From positions 3,162,001 through 3,226,000 of the forward strand of contig NZ_CP013386.1 in NCBI RefSeq assembly GCF_001523745.2: a DNA stretch of 64,000 bases, read 5' to 3'. The notes beneath the pieces are model-generated. The model ran no database searches. It was given only the letters and a program-made list of their open reading frames with translations, and had not been told where the DNA came from. This DNA comes from Burkholderia mayonis. Lineage in GTDB: Bacteria; Pseudomonadota; Gammaproteobacteria; Burkholderiales; Burkholderiaceae. Of the stretch, positions 29,001-37,209 are shown one piece after another. The translations under genes were made by a program, and so were the position numbers. The first letter of the stretch is position 1. The number at the start of each line of letters is the position of its first letter.

Positions 29001-29162
29001 ACCGCCTACGTCCACGAGCCGTACGCGGCGCGTTACGATTTCACGAGCGCGATGGCGGTGCAGTTGCTGAAATCGCTCGCGCCGGCGCTGCAGCCGCTGA
29101 CGACCGCGCCCGCCGAGCCGAGCGCGAACGAAGCGACCGCGAAGGCCGCCGCCGCGGGTTGA
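26082..29162 (+). CDS. Bifunctional class A penicillin-binding protein (transglycosylase/transpeptidase)
   Basis: A 1026-residue inner membrane enzyme that polymerises and cross-links peptidoglycan. One membrane helix is at about residues 22-40. The glycosyltransferase-51 domain has the catalytic Glu173 in FIEDRYLLDP, GGSTLATQLEKF at 214-225 and the second block around residues 248-293. The transpeptidase domain has Ser505-x-x-Lys508 (STAK), SVN at 611-613 and KTG at 932-934, all three penicillin-binding motifs. It is longer than E. coli PBP1b, with an unusual insertion between SVN and KTG. This type is annotated as a transglycosylase/PBP in Burkholderia; it stands alone here. Confidence 0.92.
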   Translation: MNRPLIRIPLRPTGTLSFWKALKWSLIAIVAVALAIVARLVQIEIETSRLQARFLSELTRDVGYSVDEGASDRIRFPENGPYDLRLGYALLPSFQQRLLSHGFVVASQARASDRMLSLADDGLFLPYDEKDQAGLSIVDSTGSPLFGVAYPHRVYRDFETIPPLIVQSLLFIEDRYLLDPNQPNRNPALDWGRFSRALADQALRFVNRHQATPGGSTLATQLEKFRHSPDGRTATPSEKLRQIASASVRAYLNGPQTMAARQAIVVHYLNSVPLAARARVGEITGIGDGLTAWYGRDFDEANRLLAAPTTPDNVDAQGMAFRQVLSLMIAQRAPSYFLNRGYPTLQRLTDSYLRLLATGGVITPALRDAALAAHIERSAAPAATEAQSFVTRKAVTSARSHLLGALGIDNVYQLDRLDLRATDTLNDKVQQAVAAGLARAATRDGAREAGLYGFEMLRPGDDPSKILYSFTLYERRNGANLLRVQTDSVDQPFDINQGARLNLGSTAKLRTIVTYLQIISELHTRYADMSAAELAKVKPDPTDALTRWSLDYLAHTPDRSLPAMLAAAVERKYSANPGETFYTGGGAQSFTNFEKSDNGRILTVHVAFQNSVNLVFVRLMRDIVHYEMLRTSGPSASWLDDPAQRQRYLLRFVDAESRVYVKRFYTKYAGKPGDDALAAMLDNVRKSPPRVATVLRSVAPEQPRAWFDAKMRTALHGTPAAAKLSDDTLEKLYAKYAIDRFNLNDRGYIAGVHPLALWTLAYLRRHPGASLDDVQKASRDARITSYAWLFKTRYHATQDRRIKRMVELRAYDAIGESWRALGYPFDHLTPSYATAIGASGDQPAALAKLVGLIANNGAKVPNERIASLEFAHGTPYETRFVRAAAQPQPLLSPEIANQVHALLGDVVQKGTGRRLAQGLTFPDGLTLPVYGKTGTGDQRFNVYARGARLIESRKVNRSATFAFSLDDRFFGVLTAYVHEPYAARYDFTSAMAVQLLKSLAPALQPLTTAPAEPSANEATAKAAAAG

Positions 29163-29187
29163 TCGGACATCGCGCGGCCGGCCGCAT

Positions 29188-29877
29188 TCAGTCGGGGCCG
29201 GCCGTCGAAGCATCTCCTTCGCCCGGCCGCTCCCACTTGCGCGCGCGGCCGAGCAGCGCCCGCACCTCGTCGTCGCTCGTCTGATCGAAGTCCCGATAGA
29301 ACTGGCCGATGCCCATCAGCCAGTCCGGCCGCATCACGCAGACGATCGCGTCCGCCGCCGCCTTTACCTTCTCTGCGCTGCTCGGCGATGCGACCGGCAC
29401 CGCCGCGACGAGCTTCGCCGGCTTGCGCTCACGCACCGCTTCGATTGCGGCGAGCATCGTCGAGCCCGTCGCGATCCCGTCGTCGACGACGATCACGGTC
29501 CGGCCTTCGACGTCGGGCGGCGCGTGATCGCCGCGATACGCGGCCTCGCGCCGTGCAAGTTCGTCGCGCTCGCGCGCGATCGTGTCGGCGAGCTCGCGTT
29601 CGGACACGTGCATCGCGCGCAGCACCGATTGCTCGAGCAGCACGACGCCGCCCGTCGCGATCGCGCCCATCGCCAGTTCCGGATTGCCGGGCGCGCCGAG
29701 CTTCCTGACGATCAGCACGTCGAGCTTCACGTGCAGCGCCTTCGCGACTTCGTACGCGACCGGCACGCCGCCGCGCGGCAGTGCGAGCACGATGACGTCG
29801 CTGCGGTTCGCATAATCGGCGAGATGCGCGGCGAGCTGCCTGCCCGCATCGACGCGATCGCGAAAATAATCGTTCAT
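29188..29877 (-). CDS. Phosphoribosyltransferase (type I fold)
   Basis: A 229-residue protein with the PRPP-binding loop VIVVDDGIATGST at residues 128-140 and a type I phosphoribosyltransferase core starting FRDRVDAGRQLA. Start 29877 has GGAGG directly upstream. The end carries GQFYRDFDQTSDDEV, a tail I associate with stress-related phosphoribosyltransferases that occur fused to dienelactone hydrolase or erythromycin esterase domains in mycobacteria. It is the last gene of a leftward group, 112 bases after the nicotinate phosphoribosyltransferase. Natural substrate unknown. Confidence 0.88.
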   Translation of the reverse strand: MNDYFRDRVDAGRQLAAHLADYANRSDVIVLALPRGGVPVAYEVAKALHVKLDVLIVRKLGAPGNPELAMGAIATGGVVLLEQSVLRAMHVSERELADTIARERDELARREAAYRGDHAPPDVEGRTVIVVDDGIATGSTMLAAIEAVRERKPAKLVAAVPVASPSSAEKVKAAADAIVCVMRPDWLMGIGQFYRDFDQTSDDEVRALLGRARKWERPGEGDASTAGPD

Positions 29878-29989
29878 CACGCCTCCTTCGCCGCGTCGCG
29901 ATCGACATCCTCGCGATGCCGCGGCTCGTTCGATTGCATGCGCTTGCATGCAGGAATGTGCGTCGACGCGCGACGCACGGAACGTCGCA

Positions 29990-31348
29990 CTATGTGTGCG
30001 CATCGCCCGCCGTCTGCGCGTCGATCCGTTGCGCGAGCGCGGTGAGCGCGTCGGTCACGGCGACCGGATAATCGGCCGCGTGCGCGAGATCGCGCAGCGC
30101 CGCGGGCAGCGCGTCGAGCTGGCCGCGCGCGTGCGCGCGCACGTCGGCCAGGCTCGGCAACGATGCAACGCGCTCGCCGTCGATCACGAATGGCTCGAGC
30201 AACGCGACGCCCGGATGCGCTTCGTCACGCAGCGCGAGACTGTCGCCATCGAAAGCGCCGTCGTCGCGACAGCGGCGGTACACCTGCTTGCGTCCCGGCC
30301 ACGTCGCCTTGCCCTCCGAGCGCTTGCGGCGCGGCACGCCCGCGTACTCGGTCAGCTTGTACGCGCAATCCGCATATGGCGCGTCCGCCGACGTGTTCAT
30401 CCGCGTCCCGACGCCGAAGCCGTCGATCGGCGCACCCTTTCCGATCAGCGCTTCCAGCTTGTATTCGTCGAGATTGCCGCTTGCGAAGATCGTCACCTGC
30501 CGCAGGCCTGCGCGATCGAGAATCGCGCGCACTCGCATCGCGTGCTGCGCGAGATCGCCGCTGTCGAGCCGCACGCCTTTCACCTCGACGCCGTCGCGAG
30601 CGAGCTTCTTCGCGACGTCGATCACCTTGTACGCGGCCGCTTCGGTGTCGTATGTGTCGATCAGCAGCATCGCGTTGCGCGGGAACGAACGTGCGAAATG
30701 CTCGAACGCGAGCGACTCGCTGTCGTGCGCCTGCACGTACGAATGCGCCATCGTACCGTACACGGGAATGCCGTAGCGCAGGCCGGCGAGCAGCGTCGCG
30801 GTGCCGGTGAAGCCCGCGATATAGCTCGCACGGGCCGACAGCAGCGCCGCTTCCGCGCCGTGCGCGCGACGCAGCCCGAAGTCGACCAGCGTCTTGCCCG
30901 GCGCCGCAAGCACTGCGCGCGCAGCCTTGCTCGCGACGATCGACTCGAAATGCAGCAGGTTCATCACGCGGCTCTCGATCAGTTGCGCTTCGCGCAGCGG
31001 CGCGGTGATCTGCAGGATCGGCTCGTCGATGAAGAACACCGTGCCCTCGCGCATCGCGTGGACCGAACCGGTGAAGCGCAGCGATTCGAGCGACGCGAGA
31101 AACCTGTCGCTGAAAAGCCCTGTGCTCGCGAGCCCGTCGATTTCGTCGGCGTCGAGCTTCAGGCCCGCGAGATAGTCGAGCACCTGTTCGAGACCCGCCG
31201 CCACCAGGAAGTTGCGATGCTCGGGCAGCTTGCGAACGAAGAACTCGAACGTCGCCGTATCGTTCATCCCGCAATCGAAATACGACTGCAGCATCGTGAA
31301 TTCGTACAAGTCGGTCAGCAACACGCCGTCGCGAGCGGGGTTCGTCAT
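29990..31348 (-). CDS. pncB: Nicotinate phosphoribosyltransferase
   Basis: A 452-residue enzyme making nicotinate mononucleotide from nicotinate and PRPP, the entry point of NAD salvage. The N-terminus LLTDLYEFTMLQSYF is diagnostic. FGLRRAHG and VRLDSGDL blocks and a GVGTRM phosphate-binding segment are present. Its ATG overlaps the stop of the alpha/beta hydrolase gene (ATGA, 31345-31348), so the two are translationally coupled. Length and style resemble the second, stress-linked PncB of mycobacteria more than E. coli PncB; this is an impression, not a computed match. Confidence 0.93.
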   Translation of the reverse strand: MTNPARDGVLLTDLYEFTMLQSYFDCGMNDTATFEFFVRKLPEHRNFLVAAGLEQVLDYLAGLKLDADEIDGLASTGLFSDRFLASLESLRFTGSVHAMREGTVFFIDEPILQITAPLREAQLIESRVMNLLHFESIVASKAARAVLAAPGKTLVDFGLRRAHGAEAALLSARASYIAGFTGTATLLAGLRYGIPVYGTMAHSYVQAHDSESLAFEHFARSFPRNAMLLIDTYDTEAAAYKVIDVAKKLARDGVEVKGVRLDSGDLAQHAMRVRAILDRAGLRQVTIFASGNLDEYKLEALIGKGAPIDGFGVGTRMNTSADAPYADCAYKLTEYAGVPRRKRSEGKATWPGRKQVYRRCRDDGAFDGDSLALRDEAHPGVALLEPFVIDGERVASLPSLADVRAHARGQLDALPAALRDLAHAADYPVAVTDALTALAQRIDAQTAGDAHT

Positions 31349-32022
31349 CTTCGGCTCCGCTTGTGCGCCTCCCGGTCGCCGCCGAGATGCGCGACGAACC
31401 AGTCGGCCGCGAGGCGTGCGACTTCGTCGAGCGTGCCCGGCTCCTCGAACAGATGCGTCGCGCCCGGCACGATGACGAGCTTCGACTCGCCGATGAGCCA
31501 GCCGGCCGCGAGACGGTTCAGCCGGATCACTTCCTCATCGCGCTCGCCGACGATGAGGAGCGTCGGCACACGCACGCGCGGCAGCGCGTCGCCCGCGAGA
31601 TCGGGGCGGCCGCCGCGCGAGACGACCGCTCGCACGGCGCGAGCGCGCGAGTTGGCCGCAATCAGCGCCGCCGCCGCGCCCGTGCTCGCGCCGAACAGGC
31701 CGACGGGCAGCTCGCCGACGTGCGGCCGCTCGTGCAGCCAGTCGAGCGCGCTGACGAGCCGGCGCGCGAGGAACGCGATCGCGAACCGGTACTCGGCCGT
31801 CACCGCGTCGCGCCGCTGCTCTTCCACCGTCAGCAGATCGAACAGCAGCGTCGCGAGACCCGCGCGCTGCAACACCGCCGCGACTTCCTGGTTGCGCGGA
31901 CTCAACCGGCTGCTGCCGCTGCCGTGCGCGAACACGACGATTCCCGGCGCATGCTCGGGCGTCGCGAGGATGCCGTTCAATTCGACTTTTCCGATAGGTA
32001 TCCGTACTTCTTGCGTCTGCAT
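31345..32022 (-). CDS. Dienelactone hydrolase-like alpha/beta hydrolase
   Basis: A 225-residue alpha/beta hydrolase. The oxyanion-region motif FAHGSGSS is at about residues 31-38, the nucleophile elbow GLFGASTGAAA holds a Ser, and Asp in GERDEEV and His in GATHLFEE complete the triad. I chose ATG at 32022, preceded by GGAGA eight bases upstream, over one 12 bases earlier. It is coupled to the nicotinate phosphoribosyltransferase downstream and follows the erythromycin-esterase-like gene by 25 bases. Substrate unknown. Confidence 0.88.
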   Translation of the reverse strand: MQTQEVRIPIGKVELNGILATPEHAPGIVVFAHGSGSSRLSPRNQEVAAVLQRAGLATLLFDLLTVEEQRRDAVTAEYRFAIAFLARRLVSALDWLHERPHVGELPVGLFGASTGAAAALIAANSRARAVRAVVSRGGRPDLAGDALPRVRVPTLLIVGERDEEVIRLNRLAAGWLIGESKLVIVPGATHLFEEPGTLDEVARLAADWFVAHLGGDREAHKRSRR

Positions 32023-32047
32023 TGCATTCTCCATGCCTGCGTCGCCG

Positions 32048-33367
32048 TCACGACGCCGGCACCGGCTTCTCGCGCGGATGCCACACATCGGGCGGCGCGA
32101 GCGGTTCGAGCGGGCTCGTCTCGTCGAGATGGAACAGCGCGTCGAACTGCCCGGTGATCGACGACATGAAGTAATGACTGTCGCGCTCCGTCTCCGGCAG
32201 ATAGATCACGCCGATCGCGCGCTCGAGCAGCGCTTCGCCGAGCGGCTGCGCGACGGTCTCGCGCAGCGACAGGAAGAAACGATCGAGCCCGGTCGTATGG
32301 AAAAGGTGTTCGTAGCTGTCGTGCAGCGCGGGACGCATCCATTTCTGCTCGACGTCGCCGTCCCAGTGCGACGCAGCCGACACGTGGCCGGTATAGGCGG
32401 TGAAGCCGATCGACAGCGCGCGTTCGCCGAGCGACTGACGCACGAGCTGGCCGAGCGTCCATTCGCCGCGCAGATGCATCGCGGTCGCGCGCGCGTCGCC
32501 GACATGCGAGTTGTGCGCCCAGACGACCGCGCGTCCCGTGCCGCCGCGCCGCGCGCGATAGCGGCGCAGCGCGAACAGCGTATCGCGCATGTGCGAATCG
32601 CGCAGATTCCACATGTTCGCGCGCGGCCCGAACATCGCGCGGTAGTAGGTCTCCGCGTTGACGACGACTTGCGCATTGCGTTCCGCGAAAAACTGCGCAT
32701 CGAGCGCGTCGATGCCGTCTTGCGCGAGATAAGCCGCTTCGCTCGAGCGAAGCTGCAGCAATTGCGTGACCGCATCGGCGGTCGCGGCGGGCCGTGCGCC
32801 CGTTGCGACCGCATAGCCGTATGCGCTCGGCTCGCGCACGTGATCGAGCGCCGCGTAGCGCCGCCGCGCGAGTTCTGCCTGGTCGGGATCGACGTCGTCG
32901 AGATAGCGGATCACCGCATCCGCCGACCGGTACAGGCTGTATAGATCGAGCCCGTAGACGCCGACCCGCGATTCGCGCGGCAGCGTCGCATTGTGATCGC
33001 GCAACCAGCCGACGAATTCGCGCATCGGACGATTGCGCCACATCCATACGGGAAAACGCGTAAAGTCCGCGAGCGCCGCGTCGGCGTCGCCGATCGCGGC
33101 GTCGCCCTGCACATAGCGATTCACGCGCCATGCATCGGGCCAGTCGCCCTCGATCGCAATGGTGTCGAAACCGCATTCGTCGACGAGCCGCGCGGTGATC
33201 TGCGCGCGCATCCGATAGAACTCGGTCGTGCCGTGCGTCGCCTCGCCGAGCAGCATCACGTCGGCATCGGTCGTCATGTCGATCAATTCGTCGAAATCGG
33301 CCGAATTGCCGTGCAACGGGCGAGCGGCATCCCGCACGGCAAGAAAGGGCGTCTTCGCAGGATGCAT
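32048..33367 (-). CDS. Erythromycin esterase-family protein
   Basis: A 439-residue member of the erythromycin esterase/EreA-like superfamily. The active-site block LLGEATHGTTEFYRMR has Glu42 and His45, and the second block IAIEGDWPDAWRVN follows. Later HNSHVGDARA supplies another conserved His. Most members have nothing to do with macrolides. Start 33367 is preceded by GGAGA. It is the first gene of the leftward esterase-hydrolase-pncB-phosphoribosyltransferase unit, and a candidate FNR/ANR-type promoter lies upstream (33456-33496). Confidence 0.88.
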   Translation of the reverse strand: MHPAKTPFLAVRDAARPLHGNSADFDELIDMTTDADVMLLGEATHGTTEFYRMRAQITARLVDECGFDTIAIEGDWPDAWRVNRYVQGDAAIGDADAALADFTRFPVWMWRNRPMREFVGWLRDHNATLPRESRVGVYGLDLYSLYRSADAVIRYLDDVDPDQAELARRRYAALDHVREPSAYGYAVATGARPAATADAVTQLLQLRSSEAAYLAQDGIDALDAQFFAERNAQVVVNAETYYRAMFGPRANMWNLRDSHMRDTLFALRRYRARRGGTGRAVVWAHNSHVGDARATAMHLRGEWTLGQLVRQSLGERALSIGFTAYTGHVSAASHWDGDVEQKWMRPALHDSYEHLFHTTGLDRFFLSLRETVAQPLGEALLERAIGVIYLPETERDSHYFMSSITGQFDALFHLDETSPLEPLAPPDVWHPREKPVPAS

Positions 33368-33455
33368 GAATCGTCTCCGGACGACCGCCGTCCGAGCGTG
33401 CGCGCCGCTCGCGACGGGCCGTCGCGCGACGCCGCGCAAGGCGGCTGGTCCGATC

Positions 33456-33496
33456 ATTCTCGACCGCGGTTTCGCCGGAACATTGCGTTGAATCAA
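33456..33496 (-). promoter_or_regulatory. Candidate FNR/ANR-type promoter of the esterase operon
   Basis: On the minus strand TTGATTCAACGCAA (33496-33483) resembles TTGAT-N4-ATCAA with eight of ten bases. After 21 bases comes GAGAAT (33461-33456), four of six for a -10 box. This is close to the class II spacing for an activator site centred near -41.5. The start codon is 88 bases further down. Confidence 0.42.
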
Positions 33497-33661
33497 CGAT
33501 CGCGGCCGCGGTCGCGCCGTCGCTCACGCAGCGGCGCGTCTCTTTCAATTTACGCGCTCCGCGCGGAAGTTGCAGTGCGAATAACCCCATCCGCACACAT
33601 GCGTTCGCATTATTTTTCGATGCGCGGCGCAGTGGATCGCACGCCGCGAAGCCAGCGACGC

Positions 33662-33675
33662 TTGATGCACGTCAA
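33662..33675 (+). promoter_or_regulatory. FNR/ANR-type binding site upstream of the ABC transporter
   Basis: TTGATGCACGTCAA matches TTGAT-N4-(A/G)TCAA with nine of ten bases to the FNR consensus and fully to the Pseudomonas/Burkholderia ANR variant with G in the right half. It lies 58 bases before the GTG start of the permease gene and 295 bases before the esterase start. A weak -10 (GACGAT) lies 20 bases downstream on the plus strand. Confidence 0.55.
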
Positions 33676-33732
33676 GCGCGCGCGCCGCGCTTTCGCCGAC
33701 GATGGTGCGCGGCCAATCGCACGGGGGTTAAG

Positions 33733-35466
33733 GTGGAGCAACATGTCGACCTGCTTGCCGGCGGACGCTGGCGCCTGCGCACGCTCGGGTGGCGCGACGC
33801 GGCCGCGGTGCTGCTCGTGCTCGCGCTCATCGTGCTGCTCGGCTCCGGCGTTCGTCAGATGGCGCTGCCGCTCGACGTCGCTCGGCCGGAAGCGATCTCG
33901 CTATCGCCGCTCGCGCTGCCGGGCTACGCGCTGCGCACCGTGCTGCGGATGCTGGCCGCGCTCGGCGCGTCGTTCGTGTTCACGTTCGCGTACGCGACCC
34001 TCGCCGCGAAGAGCCGCGCGGCGGAGGCCGTGCTGATTCCGCTGCTCGACGTACTGCAGTCGGTGCCGATTCTCGGCTACCTGTCGTTCACCGTCGTGTT
34101 CTTCCTGTCGATCACGCCCGGCTCCACGTTCGGCGCGGAGCTCGCGGCAATCTTCGCGATCTTCACGAGCCAGGCCTGGAACATGGCGTTCAGCTTCTAT
34201 CAATCGCTGCGCACGGTGCCGCGCGATCTCGACGAGGCGAGCCGCAGCCTGCGGCAAACCGGCTGGCAGCGCTTCTGGCGGCTCGAAGTGCCGTTCGCGA
34301 TGCCGGGCCTCGCATGGAACGCGATGATGTCGATGTCGGGCGGCTGGTTCTTCGTCGTCGCGTCCGAAGCGATCTCGGTCGGCGATCTGCACATTGCGTT
34401 GCCGGGCGTCGGCGCGTACGTCGCGCGCGCGATCGCCGAGCGCGATCTCCCCGCCGTCGGCTATGCGATCGCCGCGATGACGATCGCGATCGTGCTCTAC
34501 GATCAGTTGCTGTTCAGACCGATGGTCGCATGGGCGCACAAGTTCCGCTGCGATCAGACCGTGAGCGGCCCCGCGCCGCGCAGCTGGCTGCTCGATCTGC
34601 TGCATCGCGCGAGCCTGCCGCAGCGCGTCGGCACGCCGCTCGGCGCGATGCTGCATCGCGCGGCGCGCACCCGTCTGTCGCTTCGCGTGCGGCTGTCCGC
34701 GCACGAGCGCTCGCTGTCTCGGCGCATCGGCCGCGTCATCTGGATTTCACTGTGCGCGGCAGGCATCGTCTATGCGAGCATCGGGCTCTTCCGATTCGCG
34801 GCGCCCGTGCTGGCGTGGGCCGATGTCGCCGACGTCGCGCGCAACGGCGCGCTGACGCTCGCGCGCGTGCTCGTGCTGATCGGCGTCGCGTCGGCCGTCT
34901 GGGTGCCGATCGGCGTGTTGATCGGCCTGCGGCCGCGCGCGACCGCGTTCGTGCAGCCGATCGCGCAGTTCCTCGCCGCGTTTCCCGCGAACCTGCTGTT
35001 CCCGCTCGCCGTGTTCGTGATCGCGCACTTCGAGCTCACACCCGCGATCTGGCTTAGTCCGCTGATGATCCTCGGCACGCAGTGGTACATCCTCTTCAAC
35101 GTGATCGCCGGCGCGACCGCGTTCCCCGACGATCTGAAAGAAGCAGCGGCGAGCCTGCGCGTACGCACGCCGACGTGGTGGCGCGAGGTCGTGCTGCCCG
35201 GCATCCTGCCGTACTACGTGACGGGCGCGATCACCGCGTCGGGCGGCGCGTGGAACGCGAGCATCGTGTCGGAGCTCGTCGGCTGGGGACACACGACGCT
35301 CGACGCGTCCGGACTCGGCGCGTACGTCGCGCGGATGACCGCGGCGGGCGACTATCCGCGGATCGCGCTCGGCGTCGCCGCGATGTCGCTGCTCGTGATC
35401 GCGATGAATCGTCTGATGTGGCGGCCGCTCTATGCGTTTGCGGAACGCCGCTCCCGTCTCGACTAG
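33733..35466 (+). CDS. ABC transporter permease with two fused transmembrane units
   Basis: A 577-residue inner membrane permease containing two BPD_transp_1 units in tandem. Each half has the EAA loop: DEASRSLRQTGWQRFWRLEVPFAMPG in the first and KEAAASLRVRTPTWWREVVLPGILP in the second (both contacting the ATPase). The family is that of nitrate/sulfonate/taurine importers. GTG start at 33733 after GGGGGTTAAG. The ATPase follows after eight bases. No periplasmic binding protein is encoded nearby, so the substrate is unknown. Confidence 0.9.
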   Translation: MEQHVDLLAGGRWRLRTLGWRDAAAVLLVLALIVLLGSGVRQMALPLDVARPEAISLSPLALPGYALRTVLRMLAALGASFVFTFAYATLAAKSRAAEAVLIPLLDVLQSVPILGYLSFTVVFFLSITPGSTFGAELAAIFAIFTSQAWNMAFSFYQSLRTVPRDLDEASRSLRQTGWQRFWRLEVPFAMPGLAWNAMMSMSGGWFFVVASEAISVGDLHIALPGVGAYVARAIAERDLPAVGYAIAAMTIAIVLYDQLLFRPMVAWAHKFRCDQTVSGPAPRSWLLDLLHRASLPQRVGTPLGAMLHRAARTRLSLRVRLSAHERSLSRRIGRVIWISLCAAGIVYASIGLFRFAAPVLAWADVADVARNGALTLARVLVLIGVASAVWVPIGVLIGLRPRATAFVQPIAQFLAAFPANLLFPLAVFVIAHFELTPAIWLSPLMILGTQWYILFNVIAGATAFPDDLKEAAASLRVRTPTWWREVVLPGILPYYVTGAITASGGAWNASIVSELVGWGHTTLDASGLGAYVARMTAAGDYPRIALGVAAMSLLVIAMNRLMWRPLYAFAERRSRLD

Positions 35467-35474
35467 GTGCCGCC

Positions 35475-36839
35475 ATGTCCACGCCGACACGCCCCGCCCC
35501 CGCTTCGCCGCCCGCCTCCGCCGACGATGCGCACGATGCGCGCGCGCCCGTGATCGCGCTGCGCGGCATCAGCATGTCGTTCGCCAAGCCGTCGGGCGAA
35601 CCGCTGCCCGTGCTCGCCGACATCGACCTGACGGTCCATGAAGGCGAGATCCTCGGATTGCTCGGCCGCTCGGGCTCCGGCAAATCGACGCTGCTGCGCA
35701 TCGCGGCCGGGCTCGTCAAGCCGAGCGCCGGGCGCGTCGAATATCGCGGCGAGCCGCTCGACGGCCCTGCCGCCGGCATCGGCGTCGTGTTCCAGACCTT
35801 CGCGCTCTATCCGTGGCTCACTGTCGCCGAAAACGTCGAGCTCGGGCTCGATGCAATCCGCGTGCCGCCGGACGAAGCGCGCAAGCGCGTGATGTCGGCG
35901 ATCGAGCTGATCGGCCTCGATGGCTTCGAGTCCGCGTATCCGCGCGAGCTGTCGGGCGGCATGCGACAGCGCGTCGGCTTCGCGCGCGCGCTCGTCGGCG
36001 ACCCGGCGCTGCTGTTGATGGACGAGCCGTTCTCCGCGCTCGACGTGCTGACCGCCGACACGCTGCGCACCGATTTTCTCGACCTGTGGCACGCGCGCCA
36101 GTTGCCGATCGACGCGGTGCTGATGGTCACGCACAACATCGAAGAAGCGGTGCTGATGTGCGACCGGATTCTCGTGCTCGGCGCGCATCCGGGCCGCATC
36201 CTCGCCGAGGTGCCGATTCCGCTCGGCTATCCGCGCAATCGGCTCGATCCGGAGCTGCAGCGCATCGTCGACGATATCTATGCGGCGCTCACGACGCGCA
36301 TCGCCGATGCGGTCGCCGCGCGAAACGGCAAACCAGGCGTTCCCGCGCAACGACTGCCGAACGTGTCGAGCCATCAACTCGACGGCTTCGTCGATGCGTT
36401 CGTCCTGCATGCGCGCGACGGCTGCGCGGAATTGCCGCGGCTCGCATCGGCGCTCGCGATGCCGATGAACGACTTGCTGCCGCTCGCGGTCGCGCTGCAC
36501 GTGCTCGAGTTCGCCGAGCTGCACGACGGCGCGCTGCGGCTGACGGCCGCGGGCCGCGTCTATGCGCAGGGCAGCGCGAGCGAACGCAAGCGGCTTTTTC
36601 GCGAGCATCTCGAACATTTCGTGCCGCTTGCGGCGCACATCCGTCAGGTGTTGGACGAGCGCGCCGGCCACCAGGCGCCCCGCGAGCGCTTCGAGCTCGA
36701 GCTGCTCGACCGGCTGAATCCTTTCGATGCAGCGAATACGCTGCGCGTCGCAATCGACTGGGGACGCTTCGCCGGTCTGTATGACTACTACGACGACGCA
36801 CGCGTGTTCCGCCGGGGCGAAGGCGACGCACACGCCTAA
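35475..36839 (+). CDS. ABC transporter ATPase with C-terminal AAA-associated domain
   Basis: A 454-residue ATPase. Walker A GRSGSGKST is at residues 64-72, the signature LSGG at 159-162 and Walker B LLLMDEP at 179-185, with the H-loop in MVTHNIEEAVLM. The SsuB/TauB/NrtD-type domain ends near 265; an extra C-terminal domain of about 175 residues follows (the AAA-associated domain found on some of these ATPases), possibly regulatory. The start at 35475 lies eight bases after the permease stop; an upstream extension in frame is shadow sequence. Confidence 0.9.
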   Translation: MSTPTRPAPASPPASADDAHDARAPVIALRGISMSFAKPSGEPLPVLADIDLTVHEGEILGLLGRSGSGKSTLLRIAAGLVKPSAGRVEYRGEPLDGPAAGIGVVFQTFALYPWLTVAENVELGLDAIRVPPDEARKRVMSAIELIGLDGFESAYPRELSGGMRQRVGFARALVGDPALLLMDEPFSALDVLTADTLRTDFLDLWHARQLPIDAVLMVTHNIEEAVLMCDRILVLGAHPGRILAEVPIPLGYPRNRLDPELQRIVDDIYAALTTRIADAVAARNGKPGVPAQRLPNVSSHQLDGFVDAFVLHARDGCAELPRLASALAMPMNDLLPLAVALHVLEFAELHDGALRLTAAGRVYAQGSASERKRLFREHLEHFVPLAAHIRQVLDERAGHQAPRERFELELLDRLNPFDAANTLRVAIDWGRFAGLYDYYDDARVFRRGEGDAHA

Positions 36840-37209
36840 CGTCTTCTCGAATTGATCTGCACTCCGAGCGTTTCCGCTTCGATTGCGTTCGATCAAGAAG
36901 CGTGGCGACGTTGCTCGTACAGTGATCGCAGTCCCTCGTCATGCGCGTTGCGCGGAACGAGCCCATGTTCCCACGCCGTTGTACGCACGGCTCGCGTGAT
37001 GCTGACGCGAGCGGATTGATCGCGCGCGCGATTCGCGGACGCATCGAAGCGCTCTTGCGCGGCGCAAAGCATGTGCGGCGGCTCCACGCGACGCGTGTGA
37101 CGGCGGCCGATCGCTGCTCGTCATCGGCATGCGCTGTTCGCACGCGGCAGCGTATGGCACGACACGCGTCGATGCGCGCGTCGCCGCACGAATCTTCTGG
37201 AGATCGATC
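36840..37209. other. Intergenic, no gene recognised
   Basis: 370 GC-rich bases between the ABC ATPase and a small frame at 37210. Frames on both strands are arginine-rich shadows. No terminator or promoter stands out. Confidence 0.4.

Larger units (their letters stand above)
33368..33732. other. Divergent control region between the esterase operon and the ABC transporter
   Basis: 365 bases with two FNR/ANR-like palindromes, listed separately (33483-33496 and 33662-33675). The stretch 33590-33625 is AT-rich (CGCATTATTTTTCGATG). No gene is supported. Confidence 0.6.

Noticed and set aside
29948..32944. A 998-codon open frame on the plus strand across pncB, the hydrolase and the esterase
   Set aside because: Three recognisable enzymes are encoded on the other strand; the plus frame has no motif and shadow-like composition.
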